A stretch of DNA of 64,000 nucleotides from an uncultured Verrucomicrobiota bacterium (GCA_903838675.1 CAILZI010000027.1:1-64000); one strand, 5' to 3'. Shown: positions 1-8,559, numbered from the stretch's first letter. Made by a program: numbers and translations. The notes: generated from the sequence alone by a model not told the origin.

Positions 1-42
1 AGCCAAGAACCCCAGCGTTTTCAGCAATGCGTTCAATTTCAT
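1..42 (-). CDS. 5' end of a minus-strand gene (partial)
   Basis: Reading leftward from an ATG at 42 gives MKLNALLKTLGFLA before the window ends. The short basic start followed by a hydrophobic run would suit a signal peptide or membrane anchor, but only 14 codons are visible. It would be divergent from the protease gene at 291. No clear Shine-Dalgarno precedes it, so this could be chance. Confidence 0.35.
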   Translation of the reverse strand, partial: MKLNALLKTLGFLA

Positions 43-290
43 AGTCTGATTGGTTTGGTATTAGGTTGGTTGGTTTGAGGTCGGACACTCGCATGAGATG
101 GATCAAAACAGAAGTTTTGACCAAAGTACGTGAGCCGTTCAACCCGTAAACTAGCAGGGGCCGTAACTACTGGAAAGACTTTTTTTTATTCTCTGAGTAT
201 TTTTTTGCGTCCATAGTAATGTCACTTTTTTGACTATCGTCAGGGCTGATCAAGCTTTCTCTATGAAATCTCACAAAACATTCTGAATGA
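43..290. other. AT-rich divergent intergenic region
   Basis: This stretch has several T-runs (around 180-215) and is clearly poorer in GC than the rest of the window. It lies between a possible minus-strand start at 42 and the protease start at 291, so it should hold promoters for one or both. I could not place a convincing -35/-10 pair, and I see no RNA gene or repeat. Confidence 0.4.
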
Positions 291-932
291 ATGATCTATG
301 TAAGTGAAATAATCCGTGTTGTGGCTCGTTTATTGATTTATATTTTGCTTGTGGTGTGGGCGCTGCCAGTACACTCAGATGAGTCGTTTTCCCCGCTTAT
401 TTTGAGAGTCCGGGTGCACTTGGTGCGGTCCATTGCGAATCCAAGATTACAAACAACACTTAAGGGAACGGAAATTCACGATATTTTTGATGAGGTGAAT
501 ACCATCTGGTCGCAGGCGGGTATCCGATTCGAACTGGAGAAGATTGACAGTGTGCAAGCTCTAAATGTAGCCCCCAAAAAGTGGTACATGAGAGACCGCG
601 ACTGGGTCAAAGCAGCGATCCCAACGAATCAATTCTGTCCCACCACCATCGATGTCTGTTTTGTAAAGGACATGGGCCCCAATGGCTTTTTTTATGGCGA
701 GCCGGTGGTGGTTTGCGAAAAACCAGAGTTTCACAAGGTTTCCGGTGGTTCAGACAACCCCGTGGCCCGAGTGACGGCCCACGAACTTGGTCACGTTTTG
801 TTCCTGCAGCATCGTCAGGACCGCACGAATCTGATGGCTTCGGGGAAGAACGGCGTTTCTTTGAACCAGCAGGAGATCAAGGACGCGAGAAAACGGGCTT
901 TGGAGATTTTGGGGCAGACGCCTCAGCCTTGA
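291..932 (+). CDS. Exported metzincin-like zinc metalloprotease
   Basis: A 213-residue protein with an N-terminal hydrophobic segment (about residues 9-27) that looks like a signal peptide. Its hallmark is HELGHVLFLQH at residues 164-174, the HExxHxxxxxH zinc site of metzincins, followed by NLMAS near residue 181, a plausible Met-turn. The usual glycine at the seventh position of the matrixin motif is replaced by Phe. The mature part is too small for extra domains. The DNA is less GC-rich than its neighbours, especially at the 5' end, so it may be transferred. It converges on and overlaps bioF by 10 bp. Family level (matrixin or archaemetzincin-like) cannot be settled by eye; substrate unknown. 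Confidence 0.7.
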   Translation: MIYVSEIIRVVARLLIYILLVVWALPVHSDESFSPLILRVRVHLVRSIANPRLQTTLKGTEIHDIFDEVNTIWSQAGIRFELEKIDSVQALNVAPKKWYMRDRDWVKAAIPTNQFCPTTIDVCFVKDMGPNGFFYGEPVVVCEKPEFHKVSGGSDNPVARVTAHELGHVLFLQHRQDRTNLMASGKNGVSLNQQEIKDARKRALEILGQTPQP

Positions 933-2101
933 GGCTCAAGTGTTTCCCGTAGAGTGATGCCCAAGGCATGGATTTGCGCAGCAGAGTGCAATGCGCTGAC
1001 GGTGATCCGCAGTCTGGCGCTGCCGCGGGCGACGGTCGGGTAGCGGATGCAGGGAATGAGGAAACCTGCGTCGCGCAGACGGGTGCTGATTGCCAGAGCG
1101 TGTGATGGTTCACCCAATATGACCGGCAGGATGGCCGCCGGGCCGGGTTGAGAGGAGGTGCCGATTTCTGCCAGCAGGCTTTGAGTTTGCCGGGCCAGGC
1201 TGAGAACTTTTGCCCTCAAGGCATCGCCTCTTTCACTGCGGATCAGATTCAACATCGAACCCAGCGCATGGGCCAGATGAACGGGGGGTGCGGTGGAATA
1301 AATAAAACTGCGTGCTCGGTTGATCAGCAGGTCAATGACCTGACGTGAGGCTGCAAGATAGCCACCACTGAGGCCGAAGGCCTTGCTCAGAGTGCCGAGG
1401 TGGAGATCCACCTGCTGATCCACGCCGAGTTCTGCAGCGAGTCCGCGCCCCTGAGGGCCTAATACCCCCACGGCATGGGCTTCGTCGACCAGCAGCCAGG
1501 CACCGTACATGGCCTTGAGCTCTGCAATCTCTCGCAGCGGGGCGGCATCGCCATCCATGCTGAAAATCGATTCCGTGACGACGAGCACGCGCCCTTTGGC
1601 CGTTTGCAGAAGGCGCTCGAGCTTTTCGAGGTGATTGTGGGGAAACACACGGATCGTCGCCCCGCTCAAACGTGCGGCATCCACGAGGCTGGCATGGCAG
1701 AGTTTGTCGAGGATGATCGTGTCGCCGGCGCCGAGAAGTGCGGGGATCGTCCCCAGTGCCACGGCAAAGCCGCTGCTGAAGGTCAGGGCGGCCTCCGTCC
1801 CCTTGAAATCCGCCAGGGCATCCTCCAACTCGGCATGCACGCGATGGGTGCCGCAGACCAGACGTGAGGCACCTGAGCCGCCGCCGTATTTGGAGATGCC
1901 TTCGGCGAGTGCATGCTTCATCTCAGCGGAATGCGCCAGGCCCAGGTAGTCGTTGGAAGAAAAATTGATCCACTCGCGGCCATCGGCGCGCACGGTGACG
2001 CCGTTCAGTTCATCCAGCGGCCGCAGTTCGCGCCATAACCCCTGGGAGCGCAGTCCATCCAGCTGTGCGTTGATGTCCCATGGTTCCGTGCGTTCCTGCA
2101 T
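923..2101 (-). CDS. bioF: 8-amino-7-oxononanoate synthase / KBL-family aminotransferase
   Basis: A 392-residue PLP enzyme of the alpha-oxoamine synthase family. Seen: FSSNDYLGLA (47-56), the SGASR loop (76-80), TESIFSMDGD (176-185), the DEAHA cofactor motif (206-210), and TLSKAFG with the PLP lysine K240. Length is typical. BioF condenses pimeloyl-ACP/CoA with alanine in biotin synthesis; 2-amino-3-ketobutyrate CoA ligase (Kbl) is the close alternative. I favour BioF by sequence feel, but no other bio genes are nearby. The start lies 3 bp after the stop of the TPR gene upstream, so the two form one transcript. Confidence 0.8.
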   Translation of the reverse strand: MQERTEPWDINAQLDGLRSQGLWRELRPLDELNGVTVRADGREWINFSSNDYLGLAHSAEMKHALAEGISKYGGGSGASRLVCGTHRVHAELEDALADFKGTEAALTFSSGFAVALGTIPALLGAGDTIILDKLCHASLVDAARLSGATIRVFPHNHLEKLERLLQTAKGRVLVVTESIFSMDGDAAPLREIAELKAMYGAWLLVDEAHAVGVLGPQGRGLAAELGVDQQVDLHLGTLSKAFGLSGGYLAASRQVIDLLINRARSFIYSTAPPVHLAHALGSMLNLIRSERGDALRAKVLSLARQTQSLLAEIGTSSQPGPAAILPVILGEPSHALAISTRLRDAGFLIPCIRYPTVARGSARLRITVSALHSAAQIHALGITLRETLEPQG

Positions 2102-2104
2102 GCG

Positions 2105-2776
2105 TTACTCCTTCAGGCGGCGTTCCACCACGTCGTCCTTGGCCACCCCGAGCGTCAGTGCCTTCTCGTAGTGCCTGCGTGCGAGTTCGATGGCAGGCGG
2201 GCGGCGTTCCAGGAGCATCAGCGCCATGTTGAAGTGGGCGATGCCGTAATCCGGCTTGAGTTCGATGGCGCGCTGGAGTTCTGCTTCGGCTGCATCCGTC
2301 CATCCCAGACCTTTGGCGGCGATGGCCAGGTAATTATGGGCGCGGGCATCCTCAGGCTCTTCGTGAATGGCGCGGGTGAAGCAGGAAATGGCCCGGTAGG
2401 TGTCACCCTGTTTTTGCAGGAGCAGCCCCAGGGCCGTCCATGTTTGTGCGAGCTGCGGGTTGATCTGCACGGATTTCTCAAAGCATACGATGGCTTGCTT
2501 GGTGTCTCCCGCCTGCTGCTCCACGGCGCCGAGGTTTGCCCAGATGAGGGCGTTGCCGTCGTCGAGCTCGAGCATTTCCAAGTAGGCCTTGCGGGCTGCG
2601 GGCCAGTCCTGCTTGCCGAAGGCTGCCGCCGCACGTTCGCCGAGCACCTTGGTGAAAGGCGGCAGCATGCCGGTTTTATCCATCTTGGCCGGGTTTATCG
2701 GCGCGGCCTCCTGCGCATGGCAGACTGCTGCCAGCAGCAGAAGTGCGAAGATTTTCAGATGATTGGAAAACAGCAT
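2105..2776 (-). CDS. Exported TPR-repeat protein
   Basis: A 223-residue protein with a signal peptide (MLFSNHLKIFALLLLAAVCHA) followed by about four tetratricopeptide repeats (roughly residues 45-200), recognisable by units such as ALIWANLGAVEQQAGDTKQA and AQTWTALGLLLQKQGDTYRA. TPRs are protein-interaction scaffolds; it probably acts in the periplasm. It is the first gene of a two-gene transcript with bioF and is divergent from lexA, whose LexA box (2839-2852) lies about 63 bp upstream of this start, so SOS control of this side is possible too. No enzymatic residues are visible. Confidence 0.75.
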   Translation of the reverse strand: MLFSNHLKIFALLLLAAVCHAQEAAPINPAKMDKTGMLPPFTKVLGERAAAAFGKQDWPAARKAYLEMLELDDGNALIWANLGAVEQQAGDTKQAIVCFEKSVQINPQLAQTWTALGLLLQKQGDTYRAISCFTRAIHEEPEDARAHNYLAIAAKGLGWTDAAEAELQRAIELKPDYGIAHFNMALMLLERRPPAIELARRHYEKALTLGVAKDDVVERRLKE

Positions 2777-2838
2777 ATGGCGACTATGCGCCGAAATGGG
2801 CGCAGGAAAACATCTTGCGTAACGAGGATGAGAGGGAA

Positions 2839-2852
2839 TGTTCGCCCGAACA
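2839..2852. promoter_or_regulatory. LexA box (SOS operator)
   Basis: TGTTCGCCCGAACA is a perfect TGTTC-N4-GAACA palindrome placed 13 bp upstream of the lexA ATG at 2866. From memory this is the LexA-binding motif reported for Verrucomicrobia. Its position implies lexA autorepression and rules out the longer upstream start at 2743, which would put the operator inside the coding region. It may also influence the divergent TPR-bioF transcript. Confidence 0.85.
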
Positions 2853-2865
2853 GCCTTTTATTATC

Positions 2866-3495
2866 ATGTTCACCGACACTGATTCCCGCCTAACGGCCCG
2901 CCAGCAGGAACTCCTTGAGTACTTGCGCAGTTACCAACGTACGAATGGTGTCATGCCTTCAACGCGTGACATTCAGCGCCACTTCGGCTTCTCCAGCCAG
3001 ACGGCCGCCATGAGCCATCTGCGTGCACTGGAAAAAAAAGGTGTGATCCAGCGCCATGCGCACAAGGCACGTGCCGTGGTCTTTCCTGAGGATCTGGATC
3101 GTGCGGAAATCATCGACATTCCGGTCTTCGGGCAGATTCCCGCCGGTATGGCCGCGGCAGACATGGTGCAGCATGCCGACCGATGCATCTCTGTGGATGT
3201 GAACACTCTTGGCATTCCACGCTCGGCGAAAAGCTTTGCCCTGAAAGTACGTGGTGAATCCATGATTGGCGCCCTCATCGGCGATGGCGACCTCGTGATT
3301 CTCGAGATCCGTGAACCGCGTCCGAAAGACATCGTCGCAGCGCTCATTGACGGTGAGAGCACCTTGAAACGCTATGTTGTCAAAGATTCCCAGCCCTACC
3401 TGCAGGCTGAGAACCCCGATTTCCCCGATCTTCTGCCCGCACGTGAACTGCTCATTCAGGGCGTCATGATCGGGCTCATCCGGCATGTGCGTTAG
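2866..3495 (+). CDS. lexA: LexA SOS repressor
   Basis: A 209-residue LexA with an N-terminal winged helix (LTARQQELLEYLRSYQRTNG at 9-28, then PSTRDIQRHFGFSSQTAAMSHLRAL) and a C-terminal S24 autopeptidase domain. Visible catalytic elements: the Ala-Gly cleavage bond A93-G94 in IPAGM, the nucleophile S132 in RGESM, and the general base K168 in STLKRY. It represses DNA-damage genes and self-cleaves with RecA* help. The open frame begins at 2743, but the LexA family start and the operator at 2839-2852 both support ATG 2866. There is no strong Shine-Dalgarno. It stands alone, divergent from the TPR-bioF pair. Confidence 0.96.
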   Translation: MFTDTDSRLTARQQELLEYLRSYQRTNGVMPSTRDIQRHFGFSSQTAAMSHLRALEKKGVIQRHAHKARAVVFPEDLDRAEIIDIPVFGQIPAGMAAADMVQHADRCISVDVNTLGIPRSAKSFALKVRGESMIGALIGDGDLVILEIREPRPKDIVAALIDGESTLKRYVVKDSQPYLQAENPDFPDLLPARELLIQGVMIGLIRHVR

Positions 3496-3506
3496 AGCTG
3501 ACCGGC

Positions 3507-4982
3507 TCAGCTGACGTAGCGCTCGCGCAGGTGCTTGATGTGCCACCTGGCATCCGTCGGTTTGCCTGTGGCCTGTGTGATGATCTCCTGAGGCAGGAGA
3601 GCGGCACCCTTGCTGTGCACGTTTTCACGCAGCCATTGCAGCAGCGGCGCGTAGTCGCATTTCTCCAACGCCGTAGCGATCTTGCGCTGCTTCTTCGCCG
3701 TGGCGAATAGCTGGGCGGCATTGAGGTTTCCCAGCGTGTAGGTCGCGAAGTAACCCAGGCCGCCCATGCTCCAGTGAATGTCCTGCAGGCAGCCGCGGCG
3801 GTCGTCTGGCGGCGACATGCCAAAGAGCTCGCGATACTCCTCGTTCCAGACTTTTGGCACGTCCTGCACGGCGAGCTCGCCTTTTACGAGACGGCGCTCG
3901 ATGCCAAAGCGGAGCAGGATGTGCAGATCGTAGGTCGCTTCGTCGGCCTCCACACGGATGAAGCTGAATTCACTGCGCAGCATCTCTTTCATGAACGCAT
4001 CCAGCGTCACCTTCCGCAGGTGCGGGAAGAGTTCCTGAGCGCGGGGCAGCCATTTTGCCCAGAAGGTGCGGCTGCGGCCCACGTGGTTCTCCCACAAGCG
4101 GCTCTGCGATTCGTGGATGCCCAAGGAAGCCGCACTGCCGCTTGGCAGGCCGTAATCCAGCCCTGGCAGCCGCTGCTCATACAAGCCGTGACCTGCTTCG
4201 TGCATGACACCGAAGAGCGAAGAGAGGAAGTCACTTTCATCGTAGCGTGTGGTCAGGCGCACATCGCCGGGGCCGAGGGTGGTGCAGAAGGGATGCGCTG
4301 TGGTGTCGATGCGGCCTGCTTCGAAATCAAACCCCAGGCTCTGCGCGATTTCGCGATTCAAAATCTGCTGCTTTTCGATCGGGTAGCGGCCTTTGAGGGT
4401 GCCCGGCTTCACCTTCGCGGACTTCGCCACAGCCTCGCGGGCGATTTCGGCCAGCTGCGGGCGCAGCTTGGCAAACAGCGCGGCCACTTCGCGTGTTTTT
4501 GCGCCGCGTTCGTAGAGATCCAGCAGAGCGTCGTAGGGCTCGTCTTCGAAGCCAAACAGACCTGCTTTTTTGCGAGCGATACCGAGCACTTTCTCAAGAT
4601 GCGGGGCAAACATTGCAAAGTCTGATTTACCCCGCGCCTCTGCCCAAGCTGCCTTGGCATGAGCGCAAACTTCACTTTCTTCCTCCACGAGCTTTTGCGG
4701 CAGCTTTGTGGCGCGGTCGATGTCGCGGCGCAAACCGCGCACGTTGGCCGCGTGGGTCGAGTTTTCAGGCATTTCCTTCTCGGCGCGCTCGAGCAGCTTC
4801 AGCGTTTTCTTCGAGGTCAGCAACCCATGCGCCTTTCCCGTCAGATAGGACAACTGCCGCGCCCGATGCTCCAAAGCATGCGCTGGCATGTAGGTCTCCT
4901 GGTCCCAGCCCAGCACCGCTTCGGTGGAGGTGAGGAGGGCGATTTCAGAAACAACTTCGCAGAGAGATTGGTAGGCGGTCAT
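3507..4982 (-). CDS. M32 family metallocarboxypeptidase (carboxypeptidase Taq type)
   Basis: A 491-residue protein of normal M32 length. The zinc site is HEAGH (261-265), with the downstream glutamate in the family block SLGIHESQSRLWEN (287-299, H290/E291). The family block DVRLTTRYDES (240-250) and a long N-terminal helical region are also present. M32 enzymes are cytoplasmic, mostly homodimeric, and remove C-terminal residues from peptides with broad specificity. The start lies 39 bp downstream of the half-ALDH gene's stop, so it may be the last gene of the deoC-ALDH transcript. It converges with lexA. Confidence 0.93.
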   Translation of the reverse strand: MTAYQSLCEVVSEIALLTSTEAVLGWDQETYMPAHALEHRARQLSYLTGKAHGLLTSKKTLKLLERAEKEMPENSTHAANVRGLRRDIDRATKLPQKLVEEESEVCAHAKAAWAEARGKSDFAMFAPHLEKVLGIARKKAGLFGFEDEPYDALLDLYERGAKTREVAALFAKLRPQLAEIAREAVAKSAKVKPGTLKGRYPIEKQQILNREIAQSLGFDFEAGRIDTTAHPFCTTLGPGDVRLTTRYDESDFLSSLFGVMHEAGHGLYEQRLPGLDYGLPSGSAASLGIHESQSRLWENHVGRSRTFWAKWLPRAQELFPHLRKVTLDAFMKEMLRSEFSFIRVEADEATYDLHILLRFGIERRLVKGELAVQDVPKVWNEEYRELFGMSPPDDRRGCLQDIHWSMGGLGYFATYTLGNLNAAQLFATAKKQRKIATALEKCDYAPLLQWLRENVHSKGAALLPQEIITQATGKPTDARWHIKHLRERYVS

Positions 4983-5021
4983 GGAACGGCCAATCTGACG
5001 CGCAAGAACCGGAGAGCAACT

Positions 5022-5891
5022 TTAAGCACCCACTGGATGCCAGGTGGTCTTGAACTCGATGAGCGTTCGGATTTCCTCCACGCCCTGCCTCTTGTCGGCG
5101 AACCAGTCGATGGGCTCTTCGGCCTTCAGCAGGTGCACGCGTTTCACGCTTTCCGCCGCGCCGAGTTTCAGGGTCTTGCGGTCTGCGGCGTTTACCGCGC
5201 CGCTCAGTGCGCGGAGGTGCTCATGCGTGGCAAAGGTGGGCAGCATCTCGCTGCGCAGGCCGGTAAGAAGATTCACCACGCCGCCGGGGAGATCGCTGGT
5301 GGTCAGCATTTCACCCAGCAGGATGCTTGGATAAGGCTGGGGGCTGCTTGCCAGTGCCACGACGCAATTGCCGCTGGTGATGGCGGGCAGGATCAAGGAG
5401 ATCAGCGCGAGCAGCGGTGAATCATCGGGAGCGATGACGCCGATGATGCCCATCGGTTCTGTCACGGTGAAATTGAAGTGAGCAGACGCGACGGGGTTCA
5501 CGCTGCCGAGGATCTGCTCGTATTTGTCGGTCCAGCCGGCGTAGTGCACCACTCGCTCAATGCTGGCTGCGACTTCACGCGAGGCATCTGCTTTTGAAGC
5601 GCCATTTAACGTCAACGCCTCGGCCAGTTCAGCAGCGCGTGCTTCCATCATCTCTGCGAGACGGTATAAAATTTGTCCGCGGTTGAAGGCCGAGCGTTTT
5701 GCCCAACCGGGACCCGCTTTGGTTGCAGCTTCCACGGCATTGCGGAGGTCTTTGCGCGTGCACTGCGGGATGTTGGCGAAGAATGTACCGGAGGCATCAT
5801 GCAGTGCAGTCACTCGCCCACTTTCGCTGCGGATGAAGGCACCGCCGACGTAGCATTTGGGGGTTTTAGTGATGGAGAGACGGTGAGACAT
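5022..5891 (-). CDS. Catalytically dead, truncated aldehyde dehydrogenase-like protein
   Basis: A 289-residue protein related to the N-terminal (NAD-binding) part of ALDHs: CYVGGAFIRSESGR, HYAGWTDKYEQ and GIIGVIAPDDSPLLALISLI align with that fold. It stops before the ELGGK and catalytic Cys regions, and the NAD-binding Lys of the usual VVLKPA is lost (VVALASS). This matches the vestigial C-terminal ALDH domain of ALDH16 enzymes, here as a separate gene beside a full-length ALDH. A structural or regulatory subunit is more likely than an enzyme. It ends with a clean stop and shows no frameshift. Gene order is deoC, ALDH, this gene, M32 peptidase. Confidence 0.78.
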   Translation of the reverse strand: MSHRLSITKTPKCYVGGAFIRSESGRVTALHDASGTFFANIPQCTRKDLRNAVEAATKAGPGWAKRSAFNRGQILYRLAEMMEARAAELAEALTLNGASKADASREVAASIERVVHYAGWTDKYEQILGSVNPVASAHFNFTVTEPMGIIGVIAPDDSPLLALISLILPAITSGNCVVALASSPQPYPSILLGEMLTTSDLPGGVVNLLTGLRSEMLPTFATHEHLRALSGAVNAADRKTLKLGAAESVKRVHLLKAEEPIDWFADKRQGVEEIRTLIEFKTTWHPVGA

Positions 5892-5904
5892 AAGCAGCGA
5901 ATTG

Positions 5905-6028
5905 GAACAGGATTAACAGAATTTCAGGGTGTCACAGGATTGGTAGGGGATGATTTGGACGGATTCGGTTGAAGCGTGGTTGCCTGGAGAAATCCTGAAA
6001 TTCAGTAATCTTGTGAATCCTGTCAAAA
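5905..6028. repeat. Intergenic imperfect inverted repeat
   Basis: Between the two ALDH genes, one arm (about 5905-5941, containing GGATTAACAGAATTTCAGG) is approximately the reverse complement of the other (about 5990-6028, containing CCTGAAATTCAG and GTGAATCCTGTC). Shared cores are CTGAAATTC and AATCCTGT. Elements of this AATCCTGT style recur between genes in several GC-rich phyla. A transcript would form a long hairpin that could stabilise or attenuate the mRNA for the downstream half-ALDH. Confidence 0.5.
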
Positions 6029-6040
6029 CAAGGCATCGCA

Positions 6041-7525
6041 TCAATCCACGCGTAGATAATCCAGCAGTCCCTGCTTCCCACCTTCACGACCAAACCCGCT
6101 CTCCTTGAAGCCGCCGAATGGGCTGGTGGGATCAAATTTGTTGTAGGTATTGGCCCAGACGACGCCGGCTTTGAGCAGCGTGCTCATCTTGAGGATGCGG
6201 CTGCCTTTGTCGGTCCAGACTCCCGCGCTGAGGCCATAGGACGTGTTGTTGGCTTTCTCGACGGCTTCATCAGGCGTGCGGAAGGTGAGGATGCTCAGCA
6301 CGGGCCCAAAAATCTCCTCGCGGGCGATTCGGTGGCTCATGCTGACGTTGGTAAAAATCGTCGGGCGGAAGAAGAAGCCTTTGGCGGGAAGCTTGCAGCC
6401 ATTGTCGTGCTTCTCCGCACCTTCGGTGACACCGCTTTGGACGAGGTCGGTGATTTTCGTGAGTTGCTCGCGGCTGTTGATCGCGCCGAGGTCGGTGTTC
6501 TTGTCCATGGGATCTCCCACCCGCAGCACGGCGATGCGGCGCTTCAGTTTGGCCAGCACGGCATCAGCGATGCTTTCCTGAACGAGGAGGCGGGAGCCGG
6601 CGCAGCAGACGTGCCCTTGATTGAAAAAGATGCCGTTCACGATGCCCTCCACCGCTTGATCCAGCGGCGCGTCATCGAAGACGATGTTGGCGGCCTTGCC
6701 GCCGAGTTCCAGTGTCAGCTTTTTCTCCGTGCCTGCGAGGCTGCGCATGATGCTCTTCCCGATTTCGGTACTGCCAGTGAAGGCCACCTTCGTTGTCAGC
6801 GGATGCTGGATCACCGCAGCGCCGGTTTCAGCCGCACCACTGACGATATTCACCACGCCATTCGGCAGGCCAGCTTCCTGGCAGATCTCGCCAAACTTCA
6901 GCGCGGTGATGCTGGTGGTCTCGGCGGGTTTCAATACAACGCAATTTCCCGCTGCGAGTGCCGGAGCGATTTTCCACGCGAGCATGAGGAGTGGGAAATT
7001 CCACGGGATGACCTGTCCGACCACGCCATGCGGCGTGACCTGCCTGCCGGGGGCGAGATGCTCCAGTTTGTCCGCCCAGCCGGCATGATAAAAGAAATGA
7101 GCGGCGGCCATCGGAATGTCGAAATCGCGCGATTCCTTGATCGGCTTCCCGCCGTCCAGTGTCTCTGCGATGGCAAACTCACGCGCATGATCCTGCAGCA
7201 GTCGCGCGATGCGATAGAGGTATTTGCCGCGTTCTTTGCCCGGCATTTTTCCCCAGACATGGGTGAACGCCTTCTGCGCAGATTTGCAGGCCGAATCGAC
7301 ATCCGAGGCATCCGCAAGCGCGATGTCGGCGATCTTTGTTTCCTGCGCCGGATTGATGGTGCCGAAGTATTTTCCGGCGCGCGGCGGTACGTAAGAGCCA
7401 TTGATGAACAGATCATACCGAGGCTTCAATTTCGGGTCCGCCGTCTCTGGCGCAGGGTCGTATTCCCACAGATCGCCGAAGACGAGTTCACGGGCGGGAT
7501 TGGTTTTGGAAGAAGTCTTGGGCAT
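6041..7525 (-). CDS. NAD(P)-dependent aldehyde dehydrogenase
   Basis: A 494-residue full-length ALDH: the QVIPWNFPLLML dinucleotide/oxyanion motif with N176, VVLKPAE with K199, FTGSTEIGK (249-257), ELGGK with the general base E273, and NQGHVCCAGSR with the nucleophile C307. It oxidises an aldehyde to the acid. It begins 9 bp after the deoC stop, so the natural substrate may be acetaldehyde released by deoxyribose-phosphate aldolase (inference from context). The half-ALDH downstream suggests the two together form a split ALDH16-type enzyme. Confidence 0.93.
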   Translation of the reverse strand: MPKTSSKTNPARELVFGDLWEYDPAPETADPKLKPRYDLFINGSYVPPRAGKYFGTINPAQETKIADIALADASDVDSACKSAQKAFTHVWGKMPGKERGKYLYRIARLLQDHAREFAIAETLDGGKPIKESRDFDIPMAAAHFFYHAGWADKLEHLAPGRQVTPHGVVGQVIPWNFPLLMLAWKIAPALAAGNCVVLKPAETTSITALKFGEICQEAGLPNGVVNIVSGAAETGAAVIQHPLTTKVAFTGSTEIGKSIMRSLAGTEKKLTLELGGKAANIVFDDAPLDQAVEGIVNGIFFNQGHVCCAGSRLLVQESIADAVLAKLKRRIAVLRVGDPMDKNTDLGAINSREQLTKITDLVQSGVTEGAEKHDNGCKLPAKGFFFRPTIFTNVSMSHRIAREEIFGPVLSILTFRTPDEAVEKANNTSYGLSAGVWTDKGSRILKMSTLLKAGVVWANTYNKFDPTSPFGGFKESGFGREGGKQGLLDYLRVD

Positions 7526-7534
7526 ACAAGGAGG

Positions 7535-8482
7535 TTAATAACCTTCGGTGGCTTCGCTGAAATTCCACGGGGCCTGATAAGCACCGGTGCGTTCTTTTTC
7601 GAGCTGGCGCACGAGGTCGTTGAGCAAGGCGGAGGCGCCGAAGCGGTAGCGGCGGTTGTTGAGCCATTCGTCGCCGAGGGTTTCTTTGACGGCGATGAGG
7701 AAGTGCAGGGCCTGCTTGGCGGTGCGGATGCCGCCTGCGGGTTTCATGGAGATGGGGATGCCTGTGGCGAGGAAGTGATCGCGAATGGCCTCCAGCATGA
7801 CCTGATTGTTGCCGAGTGTGGCGTTCGACGAGGTTTTGCCGGTGCTGGTCTTGATGAAGTCGCCGGGGCGGATCACGCGCATGGCGAGGAAGCTGGCGGC
7901 GCGGATGTTGTCGTAGGTTTCGAGTTCACTGACTTCGAGAATGACCTTGAGCGTGGCTGTGCCACAGGCTTCGACCACGGCGGCGATTTCATCCTGCATG
8001 CGACCGAATTCGCCGCTGAGAAAGGCACCGCGATTGATCACCATGTCGATTTCATCGGCCCCGTCATTCACGGCGGCGTGGACTTCAGCAAGGCGGGTTT
8101 TGAGCGGTGCCTGACCGCTGGGGAAGGCGGTGGCGACGGAGGCGATCTTGACCTGGGTGCCACCGACGTGCTTGCGGGCGTGCTTCACCATGGCGGGATA
8201 AACGCAGACGGCTGCGGTGGGAGGGATGTCGCCCACGTCATGCGGGCGCAGCGCCTTCTGGCAGAGGGATGCCACTTTGCCGGGGGTGTCTTTGCCTTCG
8301 AGCGTGGTCAGATCAACCATCGAGACGGCGAGGCGCAGGCCGAAGACCTTTGATTTTTTCTTGAGGCTGCGTGTGGTGAATTTCGCCACACGTTCCTCGA
8401 TGCCGATTTGATCGACAGTGCCGATCTCATCGAAAAGACGGCGGAGGCTGGTGGGCGCTTTGGCGGCGGGCATGGCGGTCAT
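7535..8482 (-). CDS. deoC: Deoxyribose-phosphate aldolase
   Basis: A 315-residue class I aldolase that splits 2-deoxyribose 5-phosphate to acetaldehyde and glyceraldehyde 3-phosphate. Motifs: DEIDMVIN with D146, FIKTSTGK with the Schiff-base lysine K211, and SMKPAGGIR with the second lysine K247. It is longer than the E. coli enzyme (about 259 residues) because of an N-terminal extension, as in the longer DeoC subgroup. It is first in the transcript with ALDH and half-ALDH, a layout that suits deoxynucleoside salvage. An in-frame ATG at 8473 is an alternative start. Confidence 0.94.
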   Translation of the reverse strand: MTAMPAAKAPTSLRRLFDEIGTVDQIGIEERVAKFTTRSLKKKSKVFGLRLAVSMVDLTTLEGKDTPGKVASLCQKALRPHDVGDIPPTAAVCVYPAMVKHARKHVGGTQVKIASVATAFPSGQAPLKTRLAEVHAAVNDGADEIDMVINRGAFLSGEFGRMQDEIAAVVEACGTATLKVILEVSELETYDNIRAASFLAMRVIRPGDFIKTSTGKTSSNATLGNNQVMLEAIRDHFLATGIPISMKPAGGIRTAKQALHFLIAVKETLGDEWLNNRRYRFGASALLNDLVRQLEKERTGAYQAPWNFSEATEGY

Positions 8483-8559
8483 TTACATGTGAGACAGCGT
8501 TGCTGACAATGACAGAATCTGTACTCGCAGATTCTCCGGCCCGCGTATTTTCCTGTACC

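Noticed and set aside
6332..8353. Long open frame (673 codons) on the plus strand
   Set aside because: It lies fully opposite the deoC and ALDH genes, whose motifs are intact. GC-rich codon use opens the antisense frame. No domain seen.
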